Source: Streptomyces sclerotialus
GTDB lineage: Bacteria; Actinomycetota; Actinomycetes; Streptomycetales; Streptomycetaceae
Direction: 5' to 3'
DNA: 64,000 bases
Assembly (NCBI GenBank): GCA_000719105.1
Contig: JODX01000015.1
Location: forward strand, 1 to 64,000
Shown here: piece by piece, positions 1-8,958 of the stretch
Position numbering within the stretch: position 1 is the first letter of the stretch
Layout: every line of letters starts with the position of its first letter
The notes under the pieces: generated by a model
Databases searched by the model: none
Told to the model about the DNA's origin: nothing
What the model saw: only the letters and a program-made list of their open reading frames with translations
Made by a program: the position numbers and the translations under genes

Positions 1-2
1 CC

Positions 3-602
3 CCCGAACCCCACCCACAGGTACGCCCCCACCCGCTCTGGCGCTGGCGGCGCAACCCGCTGCGCCGACGCACCGACCGTCTCCAGGGCTGGATCGCGCT
101 CGGACTGCTGCTGACCGTGCCGGTGCTCGCCCTCGCGGCCATGTTCGCGGTCGGCGACGCCGCTTACCGGCACTACCGGGCGACCGCCGAGCACCAGGCA
201 CAGTCCCGGCACCACATCACCGCGGTCCTCGTCCACGACGCTCCCCGCCACCCGGAACCCGGATCCGACGAGGCGAAGCAGACCCGTTACCCGGTCCCGG
301 TCCGCTTCACCGCCCCGGACGGGCGGACCCGTACCGGGGAGACCGATGTGCTGCCCGGACTGCCCGCGGGCAGCACCGTCCGCGTCTGGGCCGGCGCGGA
401 CGGAATCCTCACCGAACCGCCCATAACCACCGAGCAGATCAGCAGCCGCGCCATGGGCTGGGCACTCATCACCTTCATGGCCGTCACCCTTGCCGGTGCC
501 GCCGCGAATGCCGCCGCCGCCCTGGCCCTGCGCCGGCGCAACCTCGCCCAATGGGACGCGAGGTGGGCCGAGACGGCGCCGCGCTGGACGACCTCGCCAT
601 GA
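3..602 (+). CDS. Rv1733c-like membrane protein, 5' end outside window
   Basis: The frame is open from base 3 with no plausible start before GTG 117, so the true start lies upstream of the window. The visible N-terminus carries a basic WRWRRNPLRRR stretch followed by a first membrane helix (about bases 90-165). A soluble central part follows, then a second helix (about bases 450-530). Basic leader plus two helices around an extracytoplasmic domain is the usual plan of the actinobacterial Rv1733c family. The family has no known biochemical function, and none is assigned here. Starting at GTG 117 would cut away the first helix, so the upstream extension is preferred. Confidence 0.75.
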   Translation, partial: PEPHPQVRPHPLWRWRRNPLRRRTDRLQGWIALGLLLTVPVLALAAMFAVGDAAYRHYRATAEHQAQSRHHITAVLVHDAPRHPEPGSDEAKQTRYPVPVRFTAPDGRTRTGETDVLPGLPAGSTVRVWAGADGILTEPPITTEQISSRAMGWALITFMAVTLAGAAANAAAALALRRRNLAQWDARWAETAPRWTTSP

Positions 603-715
603 CGTGCACCTCCTGCTGGACCACACCTGTGCGGCGACCGCACGAACGAAAAGGACGCCCACTCCGTCGGTATACAGACCGAATCGAAACGGAAGCTTCA
701 GTAGGAGGTGCACCG

Positions 716-1144
716 GTGAGAGCCCGGCTTCCAGCCGACCGGAACAGAAGCGCTCGGGCACTGCTGACGGCGGCCACGCTCGTGATGTCCGTCGGCTGTA
801 CGTCCGAGTCGTCGGGCGGCGGCGAGTCGATGTCCGACTGTGCGTACATGGTCGAGTACGGGAACCGGATGTACTCGGACGTCCCCGACGCCGAGTTCAC
901 GGCCGGTGGCAGGCTCGGTACGGCCACCAGGTCACCGTGCGACGACACACCGAGCGACGGCTCCGACGAGGAGACACCGACCACCACCACCGCCTACGCG
1001 ATCGAAGGGGTGGACCCCGCCGTCGCGATCACGGTGGACGATGCTCCCGACCTCGTCCTCGTCGCCGTCCCGGCCGACGGCGGCGCAGGCGGGGAACTGC
1101 CGCCGCAGGTTGAGAAGCTGCTCAGGAACCAGTCCGCACCCTGA
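716..1144 (+). CDS. Small DUF6281-like lipoprotein
   Basis: A 142-residue protein starting at GTG 716, chosen because a strong Shine-Dalgarno sequence (AGGAGGTG, bases 703-710) sits just upstream. A start further upstream would bury the signal peptide. The N-terminus has an arginine-containing n-region, a hydrophobic h-region and a lipobox ending VMSVGC, so export and lipidation at the cysteine are expected. The mature part begins with a Ser/Gly linker and keeps a C..V.Y.....Y.DV core and a CDDTP motif. These features resemble the Streptomyces DUF6281 family as I remember it. Function is unknown. The gene ends 14 bases before a convergent gene. Confidence 0.7.
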   Translation: MRARLPADRNRSARALLTAATLVMSVGCTSESSGGGESMSDCAYMVEYGNRMYSDVPDAEFTAGGRLGTATRSPCDDTPSDGSDEETPTTTTAYAIEGVDPAVAITVDDAPDLVLVAVPADGGAGGELPPQVEKLLRNQSAP

Positions 1145-1158
1145 CGCCGCCGACAGCG

Positions 1159-2148
1159 TCACACGCCGAACCGCTCGACGAGCGCTCTCATGACCTCGAA
1201 GGCGGGCTTGGGGACGTAGTCGTCGGTGGTGAGACCGAATTGATGGAAGAGTCCTGGCTTCGCGCTGTCGGCGTCGCGCAGGGCGAAGTGCGTGTACCCG
1301 CTCAGCCTGAGCCGTTCCGCGTGCGCCGCGACGACGCCGACCACGGTCTCGACGACCTCGGACTGACGGTGCGGCGGCCGGTCCGGCCCCGTGGGCCAGC
1401 CGTGCTCTGTAATGTGCAGCGGCAGGTGTCCCAGTCCGGCCGGTGCCAGCACCACGTCCCGATGATGGCGCAGCAGCCCTTCGACGGCGCGTGCCAGGCC
1501 GGAAGCGGCTATGGGTCGGAAGACGTCGGGGAAGAAGTCCAGCCCCACGTAGTCGAGGTCGGCGATGAAGTCGGTGCCTCCGCGGGCGGCCAGGTCGGCG
1601 ACGAAGGAGATGCCCGGCCCGAAGAGGGGAGTGGTGTTGAAACCTGTCCGCAGGTGCGTCAGTCCGAGTTCACGTGCCTGCGCTTTGACCGCGGACACGC
1701 CGCGAACGATCGCTTCCTGCACCCTCGGGTAGTGACCGTCCAGCGTGGGGTTGCCCGTGACGTTCGGTTCCTCCGCCACCTGCAGCGTGCCGGTGACCGT
1801 GCCGTACTGCACGACGAGCTCCCGCAGGAAAGCGCAGTAGCCGTCCACGTCTCCGGAAGCCGCCTGATACTGCGCCACCAGGTCCAGGCGGCGGCCCCGC
1901 ACGGCGTACCGGGCCGCGTCGGCCGGTGCCGCGGTCGGGTGAGGTTCGCCGAGTCGGGTCGTGTCGTCGAAGCCGGTGTAGGCACGCACCAGGAAGGGGC
2001 GGTCCGCTCGCCCTTGGAGCCGGTCGAGCGCGGCGGTCACACGGACCGGGTCATCGGGTGGGCCGCCGGCCAGGCCTCCGGTGTCGTCGCCGGCGACTCC
2101 GCCCGGGTAAACGCCGAAGAGTAATCCTCGCCGCGATGTCGGTGTCAT
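1159..2148 (-). CDS. Glycoside-hydrolase-like TIM-barrel protein
   Basis: A 329-residue protein; ATG 2148 is preceded by a GAGAGGAAG ribosome site. Two motifs suggest a clan GH-A-like (beta/alpha)8 fold. One is a mid-protein EEPN segment, like the N-E-P region that holds the acid/base residue. The other is a C-terminal TEHGWP segment, like the strand that carries the nucleophilic glutamate in GH5/GH17/GH39-type enzymes. There is no signal peptide, so the protein is probably cytoplasmic. It lies 19 bases downstream of a PadR regulator on the same strand and probably shares its mRNA. The substrate cannot be inferred. A non-catalytic barrel is possible. Confidence 0.55.
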   Translation of the reverse strand: MTPTSRRGLLFGVYPGGVAGDDTGGLAGGPPDDPVRVTAALDRLQGRADRPFLVRAYTGFDDTTRLGEPHPTAAPADAARYAVRGRRLDLVAQYQAASGDVDGYCAFLRELVVQYGTVTGTLQVAEEPNVTGNPTLDGHYPRVQEAIVRGVSAVKAQARELGLTHLRTGFNTTPLFGPGISFVADLAARGGTDFIADLDYVGLDFFPDVFRPIAASGLARAVEGLLRHHRDVVLAPAGLGHLPLHITEHGWPTGPDRPPHRQSEVVETVVGVVAAHAERLRLSGYTHFALRDADSAKPGLFHQFGLTTDDYVPKPAFEVMRALVERFGV

Positions 2149-2167
2149 GCTTCCGCTTCCTCTCGCG

Positions 2168-2764
2168 TCAGTTCGCCGGGTGGGCTGCCGCCGTGGTCCC
2201 GGGCCAGGCCAGTGATCCGGTGCGGATGTCCTCGATGACCGCGTCGATCCAGGCCGTCTCGGCGCGCGCGAGAGACAACGCGTACTCCGCTTCGATGACA
2301 TGGAGTCGGGGCACGCCGGCTGCCAAGGCGTCCGCGAGGCGCCTCTCGTCCGCCGCCGTACGCTGCTGGAGGTGCCCGGCACGCTCGGTCAGGGCTTCGA
2401 CGGCCTCTCTGGGTCCCAGGGCGCCGAGGTAGGTGACGGCCCCCAGAAACGCGGAGAACTCCCGCTGTGGGTTACGGATCTGGGAGTCCAGCCGCCGTAC
2501 GAGTTCCTCGTGTCCCGCTGGTGTCAGCTCGTAGACGGTCCGTTCCGGCCGGTTCCCCGAACGTTCTTGGCCCTGTGTGGCCACCCATCCCGCCTCGGTC
2601 ATGGCGGCGACGGTGTTGTACAGCGTGCCGCGCGTGACCGCCGCAGCATGGCTGTCACTGCGTTCCTGCAGCTCGTGCAGCATCTGGTACGGGTGCATGC
2701 GCTGTTCCAGCAGGAGGCCCAGCACTGCCAGCACGATGGGGTTGTCGAGGGCACGTCGAGGCAT
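2168..2764 (-). CDS. PadR family transcriptional regulator
   Basis: A 198-residue protein with the PadR layout. The N-terminal winged helix (about residues 8-80) contains the typical L.LL....HPYQM...L and RGTLYNTV..M.EAGW segments. A C-terminal helical dimerisation domain (about residues 90-190) follows. PadR proteins are usually repressors that respond to small molecules. The gene is first in a two-gene unit with the glycosidase-like gene. A short inverted repeat 16 bases upstream of its start (2780-2791) is a candidate autoregulatory operator. The effector is unknown. Confidence 0.85.
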   Translation of the reverse strand: MPRRALDNPIVLAVLGLLLEQRMHPYQMLHELQERSDSHAAAVTRGTLYNTVAAMTEAGWVATQGQERSGNRPERTVYELTPAGHEELVRRLDSQIRNPQREFSAFLGAVTYLGALGPREAVEALTERAGHLQQRTAADERRLADALAAGVPRLHVIEAEYALSLARAETAWIDAVIEDIRTGSLAWPGTTAAAHPAN

Positions 2765-2779
2765 GGTCGAACTCTAACA

Positions 2780-2791
2780 GTCTAAATAGAC
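2780..2791. promoter_or_regulatory. Inverted repeat upstream of padR-like gene
   Basis: GTCTA-AA-TAGAC is a perfect 5-bp inverted repeat with a 2-bp spacer, 16 bp upstream of the PadR start. The position fits self-repression. No binding data exist in the window. Confidence 0.4.
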
Positions 2792-2813
2792 CAACGTTCG
2801 TTGCCTTGGTCGC

Positions 2814-2869
2814 TGTCTGTCGTCTGCCGTCTGCCGTCTGCTGTCTGCCGTCTGCCGTCTGTCGTCTGC
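2814..2869. repeat. Eight tandem copies of a 7-bp unit (CGTCTGC)
   Basis: Eight head-to-tail 7-mers occupy 2814-2869. Five are exactly CGTCTGC and three carry C/T changes. The array lies in the divergent gap between the PadR gene and the acyl-CoA operon. Simple-sequence arrays of this length stand out in this chromosome and could expand or contract by slippage, changing spacing in a regulatory region. Confidence 0.9.
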
Positions 2870-2884
2870 CCGAACAAATCCATG

Positions 2885-2896
2885 CAAGCATGCTTG
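2885..2896. promoter_or_regulatory. Palindrome, candidate TetR operator
   Basis: CAAGCATGCTTG is a perfect 12-bp palindrome about 20 bp before the first gene of the acyl-CoA operon, whose last gene encodes a TetR regulator. Size, symmetry and position are those of a TetR-family operator. The assignment is inference. Confidence 0.45.
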
Positions 2897-2917
2897 CTTG
2901 TTTTTGAGGCCGCTGTC

Positions 2918-3736
2918 ATGCTCCCAGCCATGGCCGATCCGACGCCCGTGCTCGACGACCTGCGTGCCGAAAGCGACGAACTCGACAGCTTGGTCGGTCA
3001 GTTGACCGCTGAGCGGTGGACGCTCCAGACCCCCGCCCCCCGCTGGACCGTGGCCCACCAGATCGCACACCTGACCTGGACCGATCACTCGTCCCTGGTC
3101 GCCGTGACCGACGAGGACGGGTTCCGGGCGCTCGTGGAGCAGGCCCTCGCCGCTCCCCACTCGTTCGTCGACCAGGGAGCGGAGCGGTTCGCGAAGCTGC
3201 CGCCGCCCGAACTGCTCGCGAAGTGGCGGGAGGGCCGCGCCGCTCTCGACAGTGCGCTGCGCGCCGCACCGCCCGGTGCCCGCTTCCTCTGGTACGGCCC
3301 ACCCATGTCGGCCGCCTCCATGGCCACCGCCCGGCTCATGGAGACCTGGGCCCACGGCCTGGACATCGCGGACGCCCTGGGTGTGGTGCGCGCACCCACC
3401 GACCGGCTGAGGCATGTGGCGCGGATCGGGGTGCGAGCCCGGGACTACGCGTTCGCGGTACGCGGACTCACCCCGCCCACCGAGCAGTTCCGCGTCGAGC
3501 TCACCGGCCCGGACGGTGACGTGTGGACGTACGGCCCCGAGGACGCGCCGCAACACGTCACCGGGTCCGCGCTCGACTTCTGCCTCCTGGCCACCCAGCG
3601 TGCGCACCGCACCGACCTCGACCTGCACGCCGTGGGCACCGACGCCGATCAGTGGCTGGACATCGCGCAGGCCTTCGCGGGCCTGCCGGGAGCGGGGCGG
3701 CCGCCGAAGGGCCGCCCGAAGGGAGCCGCACAGTGA
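2918..3736 (+). CDS. TIGR03084-like DinB/MDMPI-fold metal-binding protein
   Basis: First gene of the operon, 272 residues. ATG 2918 is preferred because GAGG (2906-2909) is correctly spaced; ATG 2930 is an in-frame alternative. The N-terminal half has W.V..QIAHL.W.D, and further on [15 protein letters not shown]. These supply the conserved histidines and aspartate of the mycothiol-dependent maleylpyruvate-isomerase (DinB-like) fold. The C-terminus ends in a basic, Pro/Gly-rich tail. Members of this family often sit beside acyl-CoA metabolism genes, but their reaction is not known to me. The stop overlaps the next start (GTGA, 3733-3736), so translation is probably coupled. Confidence 0.75.
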   Translation: MLPAMADPTPVLDDLRAESDELDSLVGQLTAERWTLQTPAPRWTVAHQIAHLTWTDHSSLVAVTDEDGFRALVEQALAAPHSFVDQGAERFAKLPPPELLAKWREGRAALDSALRAAPPGARFLWYGPPMSAASMATARLMETWAHGLDIADALGVVRAPTDRLRHVARIGVRARDYAFAVRGLTPPTEQFRVELTGPDGDVWTYGPEDAPQHVTGSALDFCLLATQRAHRTDLDLHAVGTDADQWLDIAQAFAGLPGAGRPPKGRPKGAAQ

Positions 3737-5448
3737 CCCCGCCGCGCCCGGAAAGCCCAAGGCCGGCACAGTCGGAGATCCTCCGCATCGGCAACGCCTC
3801 CGGCTTCTACGGCGACCGCTTCGACGCGCTGCGCGAGATGCTCACCGACGGTCCGCTGGACGTCCTGACCGGCGACTACCTTGCCGAACTGACCATGCTC
3901 ATCCTGGCCCGGGACCGGCTGAAGGATCCCACTGCCGGGTACGCCCGCACCTTCCTCCGGCAGTTGGAGGAGTGCCTCGGCCTGGCCCACGAGCGCGGGG
4001 TCCGGATCGTCACCAACGCCGGCGGGCTGAACCCGGCCGGACTCGCCGACGCCGTGCGGGCGCTGGCCGGCCGGCTCGGCATCCCCGTACGCGTCGCGCA
4101 CGTCGAGGGCGACGACCTGACCGCGGCCCACCCGGGCAGCCTCGCCGCGCACGCCTACCTCGGCGGGTTCGGCATCGCGGCCTGCCTGCGCGAGGGAGCG
4201 GACGTGGTCGTCACCGGGCGGGTCACCGACGCCGCCCTGGTCACCGGCCCCGCCGCCGCGTACTTCGGCTGGGCGCCGACGGACCACGACCGGCTCGCGG
4301 GCGCCGTCGTCGCCGGGCATCTGCTGGAGTGCGGGGCGCAGGTCACCGGCGGCAACTACGCGTTCTTCCGGGACGGCGACGTACGGCGGCCCGGCTTCCC
4401 GCTCGCCGAACTCCACGCCGACGGGAGCTGCGTGATCACCAAGCACGACGGCACCGGCGGATTCGTCGACGTCGGCACGGTCACCGCCCAGCTCCTGTAC
4501 GAGACGGGCGGCGCCCGGTACGCGGGACCCGACGTCACCGCCCGGCTGGACACCGTACGACTCACGCAGGACGGGCCCGACCGGGTGCGTGTCGAGGGAG
4601 TACGGGGGGAGGCGCCGCCGCCCACCCTCAAGGTCGGGCTCAACCGGCTCGGCGGCTTCCGCAACGAGGTGACCTTCGTCCTCACCGGACTGGACATCGA
4701 GGAGAAGGCGGCCCTCGTGCATCAGCAGATGGGCGACGCGCTGGCCAAGTCGCCGCCCGCCGAGGTGCGGTGGGAGCTGGTGCGTACGGACCGGCCCGAC
4801 GCCGGGACCGAGGAGCTGGCCAGTGCCCTGCTGCGGCTGGTCGTCCGGGACGCGGACCAGCAGGTCGTCGGACGGCCGCTGAGCGGTGCCGCCGTGGAGC
4901 TGGCACTGGCCGGCTACCCCGGCTTCCATGTGCTCGCACCACCTGGCAAGGGCGCTCCTTATGGGGTCTTCGAGGGTGTGTACGTCCCCCATGGCGCCGT
5001 CAACCATGTGGCCGTCCTCCACGACGGGCGCCGGGTATCTGTGCCGTCACCCCAGGACATCGCCGTACTGGAGGACGTGCCGCCCCCACCCCTGCCCGAG
5101 CCCCTGCCCCCCGGCCCCACCACCCGCGCTCCCCTCGGCCTCCTCGCCGGCGCCCGCAGCGGCGACAAGGGCGGCAACGCCAACGTCGGGGTGTGGGTGC
5201 GGACGGACCGGGCCTGGCGGTGGCTGGTGCACGAGCTGACCGCCGACCGGTTCCGGGAGCTGATCCCCGAGAGCCGCGACCTGCCCGTCACCCGGCACGT
5301 CCTGCCCCACCTCCGCGCCCTGAACTTCGTCGTCGAGGGGATCCTCGGCGAGGGCGTGGCCTCCCAGGCCCGCTTCGACCCGCAGGCCAAGGCCCTCGGC
5401 GAATGGCTCCGCTCCCGCCACCTGGACATACCGGAGATCCTCCTGTGA
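3733..5448 (+). CDS. AtuA-like (DUF1446) acyclic terpene utilisation protein
   Basis: A 571-residue protein starting at GTG 3733, overlapping the upstream stop by four bases. The N-terminal ~450 residues match the DUF1446/AtuA domain ([36 protein letters not shown] segments). A C-terminal ~110-residue AtuA-associated domain follows and begins [16 protein letters not shown]. In Pseudomonas, AtuA is needed for growth on acyclic terpenes, but its exact reaction is unresolved. Here it lies directly before a carboxylase, which supports a role in the same acyl-CoA pathway. The stop overlaps the next gene's GTG by three bases. Confidence 0.85.
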   Translation: MTPPRPESPRPAQSEILRIGNASGFYGDRFDALREMLTDGPLDVLTGDYLAELTMLILARDRLKDPTAGYARTFLRQLEECLGLAHERGVRIVTNAGGLNPAGLADAVRALAGRLGIPVRVAHVEGDDLTAAHPGSLAAHAYLGGFGIAACLREGADVVVTGRVTDAALVTGPAAAYFGWAPTDHDRLAGAVVAGHLLECGAQVTGGNYAFFRDGDVRRPGFPLAELHADGSCVITKHDGTGGFVDVGTVTAQLLYETGGARYAGPDVTARLDTVRLTQDGPDRVRVEGVRGEAPPPTLKVGLNRLGGFRNEVTFVLTGLDIEEKAALVHQQMGDALAKSPPAEVRWELVRTDRPDAGTEELASALLRLVVRDADQQVVGRPLSGAAVELALAGYPGFHVLAPPGKGAPYGVFEGVYVPHGAVNHVAVLHDGRRVSVPSPQDIAVLEDVPPPPLPEPLPPGPTTRAPLGLLAGARSGDKGGNANVGVWVRTDRAWRWLVHELTADRFRELIPESRDLPVTRHVLPHLRALNFVVEGILGEGVASQARFDPQAKALGEWLRSRHLDIPEILL

Positions 5449-7055
5449 CGGTCCTTTCCTCCTCCCTGGTCACCACCGGCCTCGACCCCGACCCGGACTA
5501 CGCGGCCCGCCGCGAGGCCATGCTCACCAAGCTCGCCGAGCTGGACACCGAGCACGCCAAGGCCCTCGCGGGCGGCGGCGAGAAGTACCTCGCCCGGCAC
5601 AGGAAGCGCGGCAAGCTGCTCGCGCGGGAGCGCATCGAGCTCCTCCTCGACCCGGACACGCCCTTCCTGGAGCTGTCCCCGCTCGCCGCCTGGGGCAGCG
5701 AGTACGTGGTAGGGGCGTCCCTCGTCACCGGCATCGGCGTCGTCGAGGGCGTCGAGTGCCTGATCACCGCCAACGACCCGACCATACGCGGCGGCGCCAG
5801 CAACCCCTGGACCCTGAAGAAGGCCCTGCGCGCCAACGACATCGCCCTCGCCAACCGGCTCCCCTGCATCAGTCTGGTCGAGTCCGGCGGCGCCGACCTG
5901 CCGTCCCAGAAGGAGATCTTCATCCCGGGCGGCGCCCTCTTCCGCGACCTCACGCGCCTCTCCGCCGCCGGTATCCCCACCGTCGCGGTCGTGTTCGGGA
6001 ACAGCACCGCCGGCGGCGCGTACGTCCCCGGCATGTCCGACCACGTGATCATGGTCAAGGAGCGGGCGAAGGTGTTCCTCGGCGGGCCGCCACTCGTCAA
6101 GATGGCGACCGGCGAGGAGAGCGACGACGAGTCCCTGGGCGGAGCCGAGATGCACGCGCGCGTGTCGGGCCTCGCCGACCACTTCGCCGTCGACGAGCAC
6201 GACGCCCTCCGCCAGGCGCGGCGCGTCGTCGCCCGCCTCAACCACCGCAAGGCACACCCCGATCCCGGCCCCGCCGCACCCCCCAAGTACGACGAGGACG
6301 AACTCCTCGGCATCGTCCCCGGCGACCTGCGCACCCCCTTCGACCCGCGCGAGGTGATCGCCCGGATCGTCGACGCCTCCGACTTCGACGAGTTCAAGCC
6401 GCTGTACGGGACGAGCCTGACGACCGGCTGGGCGGAGCTGCACGGCTATCCGGTCGGCATCCTCGCCAACGCCCAGGGCGTGCTGTTCAGCGCGGAGTCG
6501 CAGAAGGCGGCCCAGTTCATCCAGCTCGCCAACCAGCGCGACATCCCGCTGCTCTTCCTGCACAACACCACCGGCTACATGGTCGGCAAGGAGTACGAAC
6601 AGGGCGGCATCATCAAGCACGGCGCCATGATGATCAACGCGGTGTCCAACTCCACCGTCCCGCACCTGTCCGTCCTCATGGGCGCCTCCTACGGCGCCGG
6701 GCACTACGGCATGTGCGGGCGCGCCTACGACCCGCGCTTCCTGTTCGCCTGGCCCAGCGCCAAGTCCGCCGTCATGGGCCCGCAGCAGCTCGCCGGCGTG
6801 CTGTCGATCGTCGCCCGGCAGTCCGCGGCCGCGAAGGGACAGCCGTACGACGAGGAGGGCGACGCCGCGCTGCGCGCCATGGTGGAGCAGCAGATCGAGT
6901 CCGAGTCCCTGCCGATGTTCCTGTCCGGGCGGCTGTACGACGACGGGGTCATCGACCCGCGCGACACCCGCACCGTCCTCGGCCTGTGCCTGTCCGCCCT
7001 CCACACCGCGCCCTACGAGGGTGCGCGGGGCGGCTTCGGCGTCTTCCGGATGTGA
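5445..7055 (+). CDS. Acyl-CoA carboxylase carboxyltransferase (beta) subunit
   Basis: A 536-residue carboxyltransferase, the usual length for methylcrotonyl-CoA or geranyl-CoA carboxylase beta subunits. It transfers the carboxyl group from biotin to an acyl-CoA. The N-terminal domain carries KRGKLLARERI and GGASNPWTLKK. The oxyanion-hole segments are recognisable in both halves (NSTAGGAYVPGM; MGASYGAGHYGMCGRAYDP). The GTG start at 5445 overlaps the AtuA-like stop. The partner biotin subunit is the next gene. Sequence alone does not tell whether the substrate is methylcrotonyl-, geranyl- or another branched enoyl-CoA. Confidence 0.9.
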   Translation: MTVLSSSLVTTGLDPDPDYAARREAMLTKLAELDTEHAKALAGGGEKYLARHRKRGKLLARERIELLLDPDTPFLELSPLAAWGSEYVVGASLVTGIGVVEGVECLITANDPTIRGGASNPWTLKKALRANDIALANRLPCISLVESGGADLPSQKEIFIPGGALFRDLTRLSAAGIPTVAVVFGNSTAGGAYVPGMSDHVIMVKERAKVFLGGPPLVKMATGEESDDESLGGAEMHARVSGLADHFAVDEHDALRQARRVVARLNHRKAHPDPGPAAPPKYDEDELLGIVPGDLRTPFDPREVIARIVDASDFDEFKPLYGTSLTTGWAELHGYPVGILANAQGVLFSAESQKAAQFIQLANQRDIPLLFLHNTTGYMVGKEYEQGGIIKHGAMMINAVSNSTVPHLSVLMGASYGAGHYGMCGRAYDPRFLFAWPSAKSAVMGPQQLAGVLSIVARQSAAAKGQPYDEEGDAALRAMVEQQIESESLPMFLSGRLYDDGVIDPRDTRTVLGLCLSALHTAPYEGARGGFGVFRM

Positions 7056-7065
7056 GGGAACACCG

Positions 7066-8958
7066 ATGACCGAGGGACCAAAGATGATCACTTCTGTCCT
7101 GGTCGCCAACCGTGGCGAGATCGCCTGCCGTGTCTTTCGCACCTGCCGCGAGCTGGGCATCCGGACGGTCGCCGTGCACTCGGACGCCGACGGGAGCGCC
7201 CTCCACGCGCGCGTGGCCGACGCCGCGGTACGGCTGCCCGGGGCGGCGCCCGCCGAGACGTATCTGCGCGGCGACCTGATCGTGAAGGCCGCCATGGACG
7301 CGGGCGCGGACGCCGTGCACCCCGGCTACGGCTTCCTGTCGGAGAACGCCGACTTCGCGCGTGCCGTCCTGGACGCGGGACTGGTCTGGATCGGGCCGCC
7401 CCCGGCCGCGATCGAGGCGATGGCGTCCAAGACGCGCGCGAAGCAGCTCATGGGCATCGAGCCGCTCGGTGCGGACGAGGTCACCGAGGCCGATCTGCCC
7501 GTGCTGGTGAAGGCCGCCGCGGGCGGTGGCGGGCGCGGCATGCGGGTCGTACGGCGGCTGGCGGACCTCGGCGCCGAGCTGACGGCCGCGCGCGCGGAGG
7601 CCGCGAGCGCTTTCGGGGACGGTGAGGTGTTCGTCGAGCCGTATGCCGAGGGCGGGCGGCACGTCGAGGTGCAGGTGCTCGCCGACACGCACGGCACCGT
7701 CTGGGCGCTCGGCACCCGCGACTGCTCCCTGCAGCGCCGCCACCAGAAGGTGATCGAGGAGGCCCCGGCGCCCGGCCTGCCGCGCGCGCTCGTCGACGAG
7801 CTGCACGACACGGCCGTACGGGCCGCCCGCGCGGTGAGCTATGTGGGGGCGGGCACCGTCGAGTTCCTCGTGGCGGACGGGCGGGCCCACTTCCTGGAGA
7901 TGAACACCCGCCTCCAGGTCGAGCACCCCGTCACGGAGGCCGTGTTCGGCATCGACCTGGTCGCCGAGCAGATACGCGTCGCCGAAGGCCACGCCCTTGA
8001 GAAAGACCCCCCACGCGCGCGGGGCCACGCCGTCGAGGCCCGCCTGTACGCCGAGGACCCGGCCCACGGCTGGGCCCCGCAGACCGGCCGCCTGCACCGC
8101 CTCGCCGTCCCGGGCGTCCGCCTGGACACCGGTTACGGGGACGGCGACGACATCGGCGTCCACTACGATCCGATGATCGCCAAGGCCGTCGTCCACGCGC
8201 CCACGCGCGCGGAGGCGCTTCGCGGGCTCGCTGCTGCCCTGGAGCGGGCGGCGATCCACGGCCCGGTCACCAACCGTGACCTGCTCGTCCGCTCCCTGCG
8301 GCACGAGGAGTTCACCACCGGCTGCATGGACACCGGCTTCTACGACCGCCACCTGCCGGAGCTGACCGAGCCGCGTCCCGACCCGTACGCCCCCCTGGCG
8401 GCCGCCCTCGCCGACGCTCACGACCACGCGGGCCCGCGCTCCCGCTTCGGCGGCTGGCGCAACGTCCCCTCGCAGCCGCAGGTCAAGCGCTACGCCATGG
8501 CGGGAGGGGAGCACGAGGTCCACTACCGCCACACCCGCCAGGGCCTGACCGTCGACGGTGCGGACGGGGTCCGCGTCGTCCACGCCGACGCCCGCCTGGT
8601 CGTCCTGGAAGCCGACGGCGTGCGGCGGAGGTACGAGGTCGCCCGGTACGGCGACGACCGGGTGTACGTGAACGCCGCCGAGCTCACCGCCCTGCCCCGC
8701 TTCCCCGACCCCACGGCACAGCAGGAGCCGGGCTCCCTGCTCGCCCCCATGCCCGGCACGGTCGTCCGTGTCGCCGACGGCCTCGCCGAGGGCGGCCGGG
8801 TGGCGGCCGGGCAGCCCCTGCTGTGGCTGGAGGCGATGAAGATGGAGCACCGGATCTCCGCCCCGGCCGCGGGCACGCTCACCGTTCTGCGCGCAGTCCC
8901 GGGACAACAGGTCGAGGTCGGCACCCTGCTGGCCGTCGTACAGAAGGAGATCTCATGA
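7066..8958 (+). CDS. Biotin carboxylase / biotin carboxyl carrier subunit (alpha)
   Basis: A 630-residue fused subunit. The biotin carboxylase part (residues ~7-450) starts with VLVANRGEIACRVFRT and includes the glycine-rich ATP loop KAAAGGGGRGM and EMNTRLQVEHPVTE. The C-terminal BCCP domain (~560-630) has EAMKMEH, whose lysine is biotinylated. It carboxylates its own biotin with ATP and bicarbonate and supplies the upstream beta subunit. ATG 7066 follows GAGGGA. ATG 7084 also has a GAGGGA site and cannot be excluded. The stop overlaps the next ATG (ATGA). Confidence 0.92.
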   Translation: MTEGPKMITSVLVANRGEIACRVFRTCRELGIRTVAVHSDADGSALHARVADAAVRLPGAAPAETYLRGDLIVKAAMDAGADAVHPGYGFLSENADFARAVLDAGLVWIGPPPAAIEAMASKTRAKQLMGIEPLGADEVTEADLPVLVKAAAGGGGRGMRVVRRLADLGAELTAARAEAASAFGDGEVFVEPYAEGGRHVEVQVLADTHGTVWALGTRDCSLQRRHQKVIEEAPAPGLPRALVDELHDTAVRAARAVSYVGAGTVEFLVADGRAHFLEMNTRLQVEHPVTEAVFGIDLVAEQIRVAEGHALEKDPPRARGHAVEARLYAEDPAHGWAPQTGRLHRLAVPGVRLDTGYGDGDDIGVHYDPMIAKAVVHAPTRAEALRGLAAALERAAIHGPVTNRDLLVRSLRHEEFTTGCMDTGFYDRHLPELTEPRPDPYAPLAAALADAHDHAGPRSRFGGWRNVPSQPQVKRYAMAGGEHEVHYRHTRQGLTVDGADGVRVVHADARLVVLEADGVRRRYEVARYGDDRVYVNAAELTALPRFPDPTAQQEPGSLLAPMPGTVVRVADGLAEGGRVAAGQPLLWLEAMKMEHRISAPAAGTLTVLRAVPGQQVEVGTLLAVVQKEIS

